This document shows, piece after piece, positions 23,408 to 34,308 of a stretch of 64,000 bases of DNA. Positions within the stretch are counted from its first letter, which is position 1. Each line of letters opens with the position of its first letter. Both the position numbers and the translations under genes were made by a program. Source of the DNA: Taxillus chinensis (lineage: Eukaryota > Streptophyta > Magnoliopsida > Santalales > Loranthaceae); NCBI GenBank assembly GCA_023512835.1, contig CM042088.1, forward strand, positions 57,781,579 to 57,845,578. Reading direction: 5' to 3'. The notes beneath the pieces were generated by a model. It was given only the letters and a program-made list of their open reading frames with translations. It was not told the DNA's origin and ran no database searches.

Positions 23408-25789
23408 TCAAGGGGAACCCATAATGACTTCATCTTCTTCCATATTAATATTATTTGAATATTTGACAGATTCATTATTCTCATCAATTTCATCATCTTC
23501 CCAACCTACAAAGTTACAATTTACAAATAATAGTTGAATAAAATTTCACTAGACTTTATATTTTAAAAAAACAACTTTTTAAATATAAAAATATTACCAT
23601 TAAGAGTGAAACCGTAAAGCCAACTACGCGTGCAAATGAGAGCTTGAACATTTTTATGGAGTAAACGACTTCAATACTTGTTTAATACACGTCCTCCAAT
23701 ACTAAAAGCTGATTCAGAAGCAACGGTAGTTATAGGTATACTTAACAAGTCAAATGCCATATTAGCTAAGATGGGAAATTTAATACTGTGATCCTTCCAC
23801 CATTTCAAGACATCCAAGTCTTTATTAGCAAAATAATCAAGCTTTGGCATATCCAAATATTGTTCTAATTGAGACTTGGAACTTGAATCTACATCATCCT
23901 CATCTTCTGCCAAATTTATCCACATCTATTCATACATTTAATGCAAAGAAAGGATCAATAAACAAAAAAAAACAATAAAGCTAAGAAATAAATAATTTAG
24001 AGTTTACATACATTTGAAATAGAACCCATAGGAATTGATGACGAGGAAGCTTCAATTTGTTGTTGATGATGTGAAGATGTAATAATATCCTTCTTAGCAT
24101 ATTCTTCATAAAGCATGAAAAGCTTATTTTTCACCATATTTAACCTTTCTTGAGCAACATGAGGATGAATTCTTGAATAACAACGCTTCAACATTGTCAA
24201 TTTTACTCTTGGATCAAGAAACACTACCATTGCAAGTAAAACATTGTACTCACTCCAATACTTGTCAAACTTGTTCTTCATCTGAGAAGCCATTACCCTT
24301 AATACCTCATCTTGTCCATTCAAATGATCCAAAAGAAGCAACTCAATTTACCAAACTTGGCTAAAATGTAAGTTGGCAGTTGGATAACTAGAACCGGATA
24401 TCAACTTTGTCATCTCATAAAATGGCATAAAAAATTGACTTATTTTTTCTCCTCTTATCCACTCCTCACTTGATGGACAATACTTATAATCGCTATCATT
24501 TAAAGCAAACATAGCAAATGCTCGTTTGTATTTTAAAGCACTTTGAAGCATTAAATAAGTAGAGTTCCATCGAATGGGCATATCTATGACCAAATATGCA
24601 GACGTACCAATTTCACACCTTTGCACACATTCTTCAAAACTTCTCATTCTAGCCTCTGATCCCTTCACATATTTGATGCTTTCTCGAATTTTTTCATTAC
24701 AAGAAGAAATCACTTTCAATCCATCTTGAACAATTAAATTTAAAATATGAGCACAACATCTAACATGAAAAAATTCACCATCACAAAGTAAACCATCTTG
24801 CAGACTGAGCTGATCTCTAACATTGGCTTGCATATTATCATTAGAAGAAGCATCGTCCAAAGTAATAGAAAAAATCTTCTTGCTTATCCCCCAATCATTT
24901 ATAATTTCCATTACCTTCTTAGGTATTTGAAAACCCGTATGTGGAGGTGGCATATCACAGAATACAAGAATCTTACTAGTTAATTTCCAATCTACATCAA
25001 CAAAATGTGTAGTCAAACAAAGATATCCCTCATTACTACAAGCTGTCCACAAGTCACAAGTAAGACATATTCTGCCATGAATTTCAGTCAAGCACTGTTT
25101 TAATTTTTTTTTGTTATCATCATAAAGCCTCCAAACATCTGATGCAGCAGTAATTCGAAAAATACACTTTACTTCAGGGTTTAAGTATTTCCACACCTTT
25201 CTAATTCCATTATACTCAACATATGCAAAAGGGAGATCATGCTTGATAATAGATATTGCTACTAAATCCCAAAAAATCTTTTGATCTATTTTTTTACTTC
25301 TCAATTTTCCCTGTTGATCAATAAAGAGATGAGGAATACTTGGATGTCTCAAAGCTCTTAGTCCCTTACATTTTCCCATATGACGAGTAAGAGTTGATGT
25401 ACCATATTTGGTACCACCGGCTACATAAGATTCCCCACATCTTTACATTGAGCACGTGGCTTTCCATCATTGCAAATGCCCAAATCCTCAAAATAAACCC
25501 ATACATCAGAAGTTTGCTTCTTAGATTTCTTAGCTTGACTTTCACTCATTTCATTTTCAATTTGAGGTTCAGATTCATTTGTGCTTTGATCAAGTGATTC
25601 AAGTCTACGTTTATCACGAGAAGACTGTTCAATTCCATTACCAGTTCCTGACTCATCCAAATCAACATCATGCAAGTGCAAACTATGTTCAAATGCCATG
25701 TTATAGTGCGTAGTGCAGTGTGCAAATCCACTGTCCAATGAGAGTGAGCCAGTGACAAACATCCAAACATGAAACATACAACCAAGCAT
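23408..25789 (-). pseudogene. hAT transposase, copy B, nearly complete but broken
   Basis: Same order as copy A. The longest open stretch (24348-25379, 343 codons) keeps CDLWTACSNEGYLCL, ITLDDASSND, RCCAHILNLIVQDGL and MPIRWNSTYLML, all typical of plant hAT transposases. The C-terminal dimerisation part is at 23671-23925 with TTVASESAFSIGGRVLNKY. Breaks are a CAA to TAA stop at about 24346, the one-base deletion in the BED finger at about 25441 shared with copy A, and a stop ending the C-terminal part early at 23671. It is less damaged than copy A. Confidence 0.92.
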
Positions 25790-26614
25790 GAGAGATCAAA
25801 CACAATTGATATAATTTCAAAAACAATACCATACTAAAATTAAACAATGAAACCATACCAAAAACATAAACAAAAATAGTATACCAGTAAAAAATTAAAC
25901 CAATGTACCAAAATCAAAAAACTAAAAACAAAATTAGCAAAAAACTAATTTAGAGTAGTCTTAGTCTCAAACGAAATTGGAAAAAAACTGTGCTTAAATA
26001 GTTAATTAGCAAAAAATAACTTCTGTGTGCTCACGCAGCTCACCTTGCCGGACTGGGGAGCAGTTCGCGGACGGACGGCGGCGCGGGGATCAGATCGGTG
26101 GCGCGGGAGCAGCTCGGTGGAGTCGCTGGAGCAGATCGGCGACGAGGACGACGGCACGGGGAACTGTCTGTCGGCGACGAGGACGACGGTCGATGGGTTG
26201 CGCGGCTGCGCCTGGCGAGACGCGGAAGATGCCTCTCGTGTTGTCGGGTGACGCGGCGGAAGAGAGAAGACGCGGTCGCCTAAGAGGGGAAGACGCGGTC
26301 GCGGAAGAGGGGAAGACGCGATTGCGGAAGGGAAGACGCCTCTCGGTCAGTTGGTCTCGGCCTCTGCTCTAGGGTAGGGTAAGCGGCTGCGGCTGTAGGG
26401 TAAATGCAATAATGCATATATGCGACGATAAGTCGATAATGCGTGAAATTAAAATTTAATATGTTAATTAACTTTGGATCCGCGGACCGGTCCGAGTCCG
26501 TCAAGTGTTGGTCCGCACGGATCAACATCAACAAAATATGTAGTCAAACAAAGATATCCCTCATTACTACAAGCTGTCCACAAGTTACAAGTAAGACATA
26601 TTCTGCCATGAATT

Positions 26615-27322
26615 TCAGTCAAGCACTGTTTTAATTTTTTTTTTGCTATCATCATAAAGCCTCCAAACATCTGATGCAGCAGTAATTCGAGAAATACACT
26701 TCACTTTAGGGTTTAAGTATTTCCACACCTTTTTAATTCCATCATACTCAACATATGCAAAAGGGAGATCATGCTTGATAATAGATATTGCTACTAAATC
26801 CCGACAAATCTTTTGATCTATTTTTTTACTTCTCAACTTTCCCTGTTGATCAATAAAGAGAAGAGGAATACTTGGATGTCTCAAAGCTCTTAGTCCCTTA
26901 CATTTTCCCATATGACGAGTAAGAGTTGATGTACCATATTTGGTACCACCAGCTACATAAGATTCCCCACATCCTTTTCATTGAGCACGTGGCTTTCCAT
27001 CATTGAAAATGCCCAAATCCTCAAAATAAACCCATACATCAGAAGTTTGCCTCTTAGATTTCTTAGCTTGACTTTCACTCATTTCATTTTCAGTTTGAGG
27101 TTCAGATTCATTTGTGCTTTGATCAAGTGATTCAAGTCTACGTTTATCACGAGAAGTCTGTTCAATTCCATTACCAGTTCCTGACTCATCCAAATTAACA
27201 TCATGCAAGTGCAAACTATGTTCAAACGCCATGTTATAGTGCATAGTACAATGTGCAAATCCACTGTCCAATGAGAGTGAGCCAGTGATAAACATCCAAA
27301 CATGAAACATACAACCAAGCAT
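26615..27322 (-). pseudogene. hAT transposase N-terminal fragment, tandem unit 2
   Basis: Carries the Ser/Glu-rich N-terminus and BED-finger start (26978-27322) and the segment after it (26615-26911, PFAYVEYDGIKKVWKYLNP). A base change and shift in the finger separate the two parts. It stops at the tandem junction near 26525, so only the N-terminal third exists. Confidence 0.85.
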
Positions 27323-28197
27323 GAGAGATCAAACACAATTGATATAATTTCAAAAACAATACCATACTAAAATTAAACAATTAAACCATACCAAAAACAT
27401 AAACAAAAATAGTATACCAGTAAACAATTAAACCAATGTACCAAAATCAAAAAACTAAAAACGAAATTAGCAAAAAACTAATTTAGAGTAGTCTTAGTCT
27501 CAAACGAAATTGGAAAAAAAACTATGCTTAAATAGTTAATTAAAAAAAAAATAACTTCTGTGTGCTCACGCAGCTCACCTTGCCGACCTGGGGAGCAGTT
27601 CGCGGACGGACGGCGGCGCGGGGATTAGATCAGCGGCGCGGGGAGCAGCTCGGTGGAGTCGCTGGAGCAGATCGGCGACGAGGACGACGGCACGGGGAAC
27701 TGTCTGTCGGCGACGAGGACGACGGTCGATGGGTTGCGCGGCTGCGCCTAGCGAGACACGGAAGATGGCTCTCGTGTTGTCGGGTGACGCGGCGGAAGAG
27801 GGAAGACGCGGTCGCCTAAGAGGGGAAGACGCGGTCGCGGAAGAGGGGAAGACGCGATTGCGGAAGGGAAGACGCCTCTCGGTCAGTTGGTCTCGGCCTC
27901 TGCTCTAGGGTAGGGTAAGCGGCTGCGGCTGTAGGGTAAATGCAATAATGCATATATGCGACGATAAGTCGATAATGCGTGAAATTAAAATTTAATATGT
28001 TAATTAACTTTGGATCCGCGGACCGGTCCGAGTCTGTCAAGTGTTGGTCCGCACGGATCAACATCAACAAAATATGTAGTCAAACAAAGATATCCCTCAT
28101 TACTACAAGCTGTCCACAAGTTACAAGTAAGACATATTCTGCCATGAATTTCAGTCAAGCACTGTTTTAATTTTTTTTTGTTATCATCATAAAGCCT

Positions 28198-28857
28198 CTA
28201 AACATCTGATGCAGCAGTAATTCGAGAAATACACTTCACTTCAGGGTTTAAGTATTTCCACACCTTTCTAATTCCATCATACTCAACATATGCAAAAGGG
28301 AGATCATGCTTGATAATAGATATTGCTACTAAATCCCAAAAAATCTTTTGATCTATTTTTTTACTTCTCAATTTTCCCTGTTGATCAATAAAGAGATGAG
28401 GAATACTTGGATGTCTCAAAGCTCTTAGTCCCTTACATTTTCCCACATGATGAGTAAGAGTTGATGTACCATATTTGGTACCACCGGCTACATAAGATTC
28501 CCCACATCCTTTACATTGAGCACGTGGCTTTCCATCATTGCAAATGGCCAAATCCTCAAAATAAACCCATACATCAGAAGTTTGCTTCTTAGATTTCTTA
28601 GCTTGACTTTCACTCATTTCATTTTTAATTTGAGGTTCAGATTCATTTGTGCTTTGATCAAGTGATTCAAGTCTACGTTTATCACGAGATGATTGTTCAA
28701 TTCCATTACCAGTTCCTGACTCATCCAAATCAATGTCATGCAAGTGCAAACTATGTTCAAATGCCATGTTATAGTGCGTAGTGCAGTGTGCAAATCCACT
28801 GTCCAATGAGAGTGAGCCAGTGACAAACATCCAAACATGAAACATACAACCAAGCAT
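28198..28857 (-). pseudogene. hAT transposase N-terminal fragment with intact BED finger, tandem unit 3
   Basis: One open frame of 219 codons; the likely natural start is the Met at 28767 (MAFEHSLHLHDID). It holds a complete BED-type finger: CKGCGES, then a spacer, then TLTHHVGKC. After that comes KLRSKKIDQKIFWDLVAIS. This is the only copy in the window whose finger frame is not broken. The catalytic domain is missing beyond the tandem junction, so at most a DNA-binding fragment could be made. It is unknown whether it is transcribed. Confidence 0.85.
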
Positions 28858-29696
28858 GAGAGATCAAACACAATTGATATAATTTCAAAAACAATACCAT
28901 AGTAAAATTAAACAATTAAACCATACCAAAAACATAAACAAAAATAGTATACCAGTAAAAAATTAAACCAATGTACCAAAATCAAAAAACTAAAAACGAA
29001 ATTAGCAAAAAACTAATTTAGAGTAGTCTTAGTCTCAAACGAAATTGGAAAAAAATTGTGCTTAAATAGTTAATTAGCAAAAAATAACTTCTGTGTGCTC
29101 ACGCAGCTCACCTTGCCGGACTGGGGAGCAGTTCGTGGATGGACGGCGGCGCGGGGATCAGATCGGCGGTGCGGGGAGCAGCTCAGTGGAGTCACTGGAG
29201 TAGATCGGCGACGAGGACGACGGCACGGGGAACTGTCTGTCGGCGACGAGGACGACGGTCGATGGGTTGCGCGGCTGTGCCTGGCGAGACGCGGAAGATG
29301 CCTCTCGTGTTGTCGGGTGACGCGGCAGAAGAGGGAAGACGCTGTCGCGGAAGAGGGGAAGACGCGATTGCAGAAGGGAAGACGCCTCTCGATCAGTTGG
29401 TCTCGGCCTCTGCTCTAGGGTAGGGTAAGCGGTTACGGCTGTAGGGTAAATGCAATAATGCATATGCGATAATGCATATGCGACGATAAGTCGATAATGC
29501 GTGAAATTAAAATTTAATATGTTAATTAACTTTGGATCCGCGGACCGGTCCGAGTCCGTCAAGTGTTGGTCCGCACGAATCACGGCCAAACGGACTAGTC
29601 TGTTTAGGCCCTTCATTCAAATGGACCAGGTTTAGAGTGATCTGCTCCGCTCCGGTCCGCCTAGTCCGCTGACCGGCGGTCCATTTTACACCCCTA

Positions 29697-29988
29697 ATAA
29701 TACCAAACTAAATCATGATCAGCTAAAAAAGCAAAAGCAAATTTAACTTTTATTATTAATTTAGCAGAATTTTTTATTAAATTTACCTAGATTGAAGGCG
29801 CGGGCCCTAGAAGGTAGGTCCCTTGAGCTTCTTTCCCGTTCGGTTTGGAGTTTTAAGTCTTTGGTCTTGGTTAGCCGTGAAGTGTTCAGCACCGACGGCC
29901 TCGCAGCCATAGCCACCAACTGTAGGTGAGTGATGTTTTTTATGTTTGTACTAGCATTGTTTTTAAAAATTTAAAATTTCACCTACCA
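29697..29988. other. Spacer; possible first decayed TH1 exon at 29880-29935
   Basis: After the hAT terminus comes AT-rich DNA. The segment ending ACTGTAG followed by GTGAGT at 29937 looks like an exon end with a splice donor. Its sequence weakly resembles the TH1 region before GVNIVPEDF, but the reading is poor. Confidence 0.3.
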
Positions 29989-30666
29989 GGGTGTAAAATA
30001 TCGTGCCTGAAGATTTTGTGCTGAGCAGTTGGAGTCCGTCCTTTCCGACATGCGCGAGTCAATGTGGTAAGTTGAAATTGATGATCACAATTGGTGTTTT
30101 TGCTTGGCTATATTTATTCGTTGTTATTGGAATGCAATTCTCAAGTTTTTAATCCTTTTTTCCAACTGTGAAACGGTATTAGGTGAAAACAGGCATGCGT
30201 CCTTCTATGGGCACTTTTAAGGTCCTTTCTCATAGTCTTGAGAAGTTGCCAGTTCGAGGTATGCAGGGACATTGCAAGGAGGAACATTGTCCTCCCTCAT
30301 TTGCTGTTCTGGTTTTTGTTTAGTTGACTAAGTTAAACCGTTGATGGCAGCTTTAGTAATTAATCCGGTATCAACAAGTGGGGACGTACTTCGATACTTG
30401 TCAATCCTTCTATTCTCTATGCATTTCGGTAATTATACACATGCATTTCAGTCTCTCTTTCTTTTCCCACGTTCACGTATGTTCCCCGGCCCTGTCCATT
30501 TTGTTATTATATTTTCTACTCCTGGCTACAGGGCTGAGCTTCTACCGTTGGCTGACATAGTAACCCCAAATTTGAAAGAAGCGTCTGCTTTACTTGGTGG
30601 TGTGAGCCTGAAGACAGTTGCCGATATGCACTCTGAAAAAAAAAAAACTATATGGGACATAATGTA
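29989..30666 (+). pseudogene. TH1: TH1-like HMP/HMP-P kinase fragment (thiamine synthesis), dead
   Basis: Four exon-like blocks in order with good splice signals: 29989-30066 (IVPEDFV, then a frameshift from a lost G; donor GTAAGT), 30183-30258 (VKTGMRPSMGTFKVLSHSLE), 30351-30429 ([14 protein letters not shown]), and 30532-30666 ([20 protein letters not shown]). These match the ThiD kinase half of plant TH1, the plastid enzyme that phosphorylates hydroxymethylpyrimidine phosphate and joins it to the thiazole. The ATP/HMP-binding start and the whole ThiE half are absent, two residues after INPV are missing, and a run of 12 A ends the last exon. It is a truncated relic next to the hAT cluster. 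Confidence 0.85.
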
Positions 30667-32010
30667 AAGACCAGTAAATAACTTATTTAGCCGCAACATT
30701 GAACTAATTGTCAAATTAAATTAGTATCAGTTGTCCAATTTTGTATTTGGAAACTTAAAACAAATTTAATTTAATTCATATGGGAGTTACGGCACATAAA
30801 TTATTACTTGCTATTGATTTGTTATTTAAATGGAAATTTGGGTTAAATTTGGTTGGAAATTAAAAACAACAATAATATAATAATGAAAATGGTTACGGGA
30901 GTTATCAATTTGACTTTAAATTGATTTGGAGCATTACTTTTGTTACTAGCGCATAAGCTCATAAGAGCATCCACAATAATGAATATAATTAGAGACCCAA
31001 AAATATTGAAGTTTAGATCTCTACAGTATCTATATGATATAATATATTAAAATTAAATTATTTTAATATATTTTTTAAAAATTACATATCAAAATAATAT
31101 AATTTTATATAAAAATATTAAAATGATACAGTTTTAATAAATTATATCATGGGAGGATCATAATTTAAGAAATTTGTGCTTCCGTTTTTTCATTTATTTC
31201 TGATCGTTAAATAGGACCCGTTGTTAGTAATAAAAATTTAAAAGAATTGGTTGGCAAATCTTAATTTGAAATAATAGCTAATTAATCATAATAGATTCAG
31301 AGTTCGTATGGCTTATAACATTGGTAAACCTTCGATTTTGAAATGGTTAAAGCATAGGCTGTTGTTGGAATTACTACTAGAATTATTATTGTTGGGAGTT
31401 GCTAATATTAGTTTGATATTTCTTTTCCATTGTTGGCTCGTGCAGTGCACAGAGTGTGTTATTTTGTTTTAGCCTATTTTTATTGATAAATCACCGAGAT
31501 TTATTTATTTATTTATTTATTTTTATGACTGGAATAATAAAATGATTTATAATTTTTTGTTTTAATTGGAAAATAATTTTGTGTACTTTGTGGGTTGAAT
31601 GCATATGACATATATATATATATATATATGTTGTCACTACGGTTGGACGTTGTGCTCATGGTTTTAATCTTGATAATGTCATTCGATTTCTTTTACTCTA
31701 TCAGTGATATGTAATGACTCCCACCGGTAAAACAGGCTTGAGTATGGTTGATACAAGTTAACGTTCAACCTTAATTGTTTTTAAATGATATCATTATATG
31801 TTTGGTGAATAACATGCTGGTCACGCTAAATTTTTTAAAAATAATATTTTGGTCTGATTTATTCAATTTGGTGTTCACTATGGTGTGTTGATAATGATGA
31901 TGGTATGACACGTCATTACACACACTTACACGACTAGCATATAGGATGTTAAGTCTATCATTGACTATGGTGAGTAATTACTACTGAGTTTTTTTAGCTC
32001 ACACCACATT
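30667..32010. other. AT-rich intergenic DNA with one MITE end
   Basis: TAAGAGCATCCACAATAATG at 30962-30981 is a left terminus like that of the 7635 MITE, but no matching right end was found. Short ATTT and TA runs lie at about 31500-31525 and 31610-31630. No gene was seen. Confidence 0.5.
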
Positions 32011-32425
32011 TGTAATGTCTCACCTCACATCGGTTGGGAAAAAGAACGAAACAGGCTACTTAGGTGACTGTGAAAATCTCTTCTAGCACAATGCATTTTG
32101 GAGGCCGAAGGCCTACCAAAAACAAAACCGTGCGGGTAAGGCCCAAAGCGGATAATATCGGGCTACGGGTGGGTTGGATTGTTACAAATGATATCAAAGC
32201 CTGGGCTCGGGTCGGTGTGCCAGCGAGGACGTTGGGCTCTCCAAGGGGGCTGGATGTAATGTCCCACATTGGCTGGGGAGGAAAACGAAGCAGGCTACTT
32301 AGGTGATTGTGGAAACCTCTCTTAACACAACGCGTTTTGAGGGCCAACGGCCTAGCAAATACAAAACCGTGCGGGCAAGGCCCAAAACGGATAAAATCGG
32401 GCTATGGGTGGGCTGGGCTGTTACA
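32011..32425 (+). mobile_element. TRIM (terminal-repeat retrotransposon in miniature), 415 bp
   Basis: Two LTRs of about 175 bp (32011-32186 and 32255-32425) both start TGTAATGTC and end TTACA. They flank a 68-bp interior with a primer-site-like ATGATATCAAAGCC right after the first LTR and a purine tract (CCAAGGGGGCTGGA) right before the second. There is no coding region, so it depends on other elements. Flanks ACATT and ACCTT match at four of five bases. Confidence 0.85.
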
Positions 32426-32488
32426 ACCTTGACCTATTTTTATGAGATTAAAGGAGCAATCTTGGGCGTGTTCAAGGCAAATGTTAGG

Positions 32489-32491
<3 letters not shown>

Positions 32492-32526
<35 letters not shown>
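32492..32526. repeat. (TTA)n microsatellite
   Basis: About 11 to 12 ATT units in a row; any coding reading through it is a homopolymer artefact. Confidence 0.95.
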
Positions 32527-32770
32527 TGGAGTTAAGCTTTTCTTTGAAAACCCTTATTTTATATTTTTTACATGTTTTTCCTTTTGGGCATGAGCTCATG
32601 AACAGTTATAAAGGAATTTGCTGTATATTGACATTCTTAAAAAAAGGGTTTATATACAAAAAACCATGGTGGTTTTTGTGGAAATTATAATTATCTAGAC
32701 TCTCGTGACCATGTGAGCATTAAGGTAATCATGCTCTTGGTTACCTTTCAGAATCAGGGCCGTGACACAT

Positions 32771-34099
32771 TGTTAGCAATTCCGCAAGCATACGGATCGT
32801 TACAAGTAATAAAGTGGACTCAAAGTCCGGATGTCGAACCCACAGGGAAAGTGATCAAGTAAAAAGCTCATTTTGTAAATCCATGATGTATTTAAAGTTG
32901 GTTTTGTATCATTAGCAATTTGAATGTTGTAATTTAAATAAACAAAGCAATGTAAATGTTCTTATGAGAAAAATTAGGGATTTGGATTTCAGTCAATGTA
33001 ATTAATTAATCTCTTGTTCTTAAGGCATATTAATTCAAATTTTCCCTTTTTGTTTAAAACCCAACACCTTTGCATGTACTAGCCTCTTTCGAGTGATCTA
33101 GCCGTGTGTATACCCTAGCTTGGGAACGGGCAACCCATTATGTGCTTAAGTTGTTTGAGTGTAGATTGGCATCACACCAACCTTAACTAGGTTACAAGCA
33201 AGATTACTGGCTTTCGTAAATTATAATCTTAGCAAGTCAAGTCTCTTAACTATCCGGTTATCAATGTCTTCTTTCGATCCATAATTGATTAACCTTATAC
33301 AAGATTTAAGGTGGCTGAACTTAAATCTCACATGCTAACTCAAAAGACTTGATAAACATAACAGAGAATTTCAAATTAACTAGCCAAAAGAAATGAAATT
33401 AAAAACTTACATCAAATCCATCCTCCTCCCATGGAGGTTTAAGCTACCATAGCAAATAAGAAAACCATTGTTCTAACTATGAGAACCCAATACACTCCTC
33501 TCTTTCTCTCCCAGAATGAACGATTTCCAGTTACCCCTTAATTACATGAAAAATCCCTTTTGTCTTACAATTCTCTGCATAACCGCTCTCCTAACCATTA
33601 GAACTGTTCCATCCATCAATTCAAACTCGTTTCCCTCTCAAAAAGGTTGATGGAGCATCGTCAGATCCTTTAATGAAAGATTACAGGCCATACATGTGGC
33701 ACCTATGAGAGTTCGTTGATCAGCAGGATACGTTGTGCAGAAACTGCCCGCGGTCAATTCATTTGGTCAACTCAATTTCAAATGACCGTTTCAAATGACC
33801 AAGCTCTCGGGAGCTTCTGGTCAACTCAATTGGTCCCGTCATTTCTTTTTGGTCATTTCAAATTTGAAATGACCGCAGTGCAGATTGTCCCTTGCTCCTT
33901 CCTTCTTCATTTAGACCTTGTGCTCGACCTGTTTTCCATTCAAAAACAGCAAAAACACCACAAAAGGATCTACTGCTACCATGTTAGGGGGTTAGTTCAT
34001 TAATTGATCAAATACATCAAAATGAAGTTGAAATTGTGATCTTTTCTCATTAATTCTTCTTCATTTGACACTAAAATGTGTTAGAAAAACCCCCTAACA
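32771..34099 (-). repeat. 3' LTR of the Athila/Tat-like element
   Basis: 1329 bp, TGTTAG to CTAACA, nearly identical to the right copy. It contains a perfect 24-base palindrome at 33851-33874 made of GGTCATTTCAAA and its inverse. Confidence 0.95.
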
Positions 34100-34308
34100 A
34101 CAACTCCACACTTAGAACTTGCTCGTCCCGAGGCAATTAGAATTATGAGGCATAGCAAAAGTAAGACAATGAATTGATATAAGAGCATGTGAAAGAATAA
34201 AACATCCATAAAACATATGGTTTAACTCTTAATATCATGTATGAAGTTTTGTATTCTCAGTCCAACAATCATATGTTCTCTTTACAGAAGACTAAGAAGC
34301 AATTGAAC

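Larger units (their letters stand above)
24994..29577. repeat. Three tandem copies of a 1.53-kb hAT 5' segment
   Basis: The phrase ACATCAACAAAATGTG (middle of the transposase) at 24994 recurs as ACATCAACAAAATATG at 26525 and 28061, spacing 1531 and 1536. Each unit runs through the N-terminal transposase, the leader and the GC-rich block to the subterminal GGTCCGCACGG. Both internal junctions read CACGGATCA joined to ACATCAAC, so the two junctions are identical. Confidence 0.92.
22727..29696 (-). mobile_element. hAT element copy B with triplicated 5' portion, left end truncated
   Basis: The body matches hAT copy A. It starts at a point equal to about 15405 of copy A (TTCTTGGTCCGG), so the terminal 100 bp at the left is missing. 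It ends on the right with the expected terminus (CCATTTTACACCCCTA, ending 29696). Between 24994 and 29577 the 5' third of the element occurs three times in tandem. No solo LTR is present, and the CCAAA site at 23308-23312 is intact. Confidence 0.9.

Noticed and set aside
32303..32690. Frames with runs of Leu or Tyr
   Set aside because: Produced by the (TTA)n microsatellite and the TRIM LTR.
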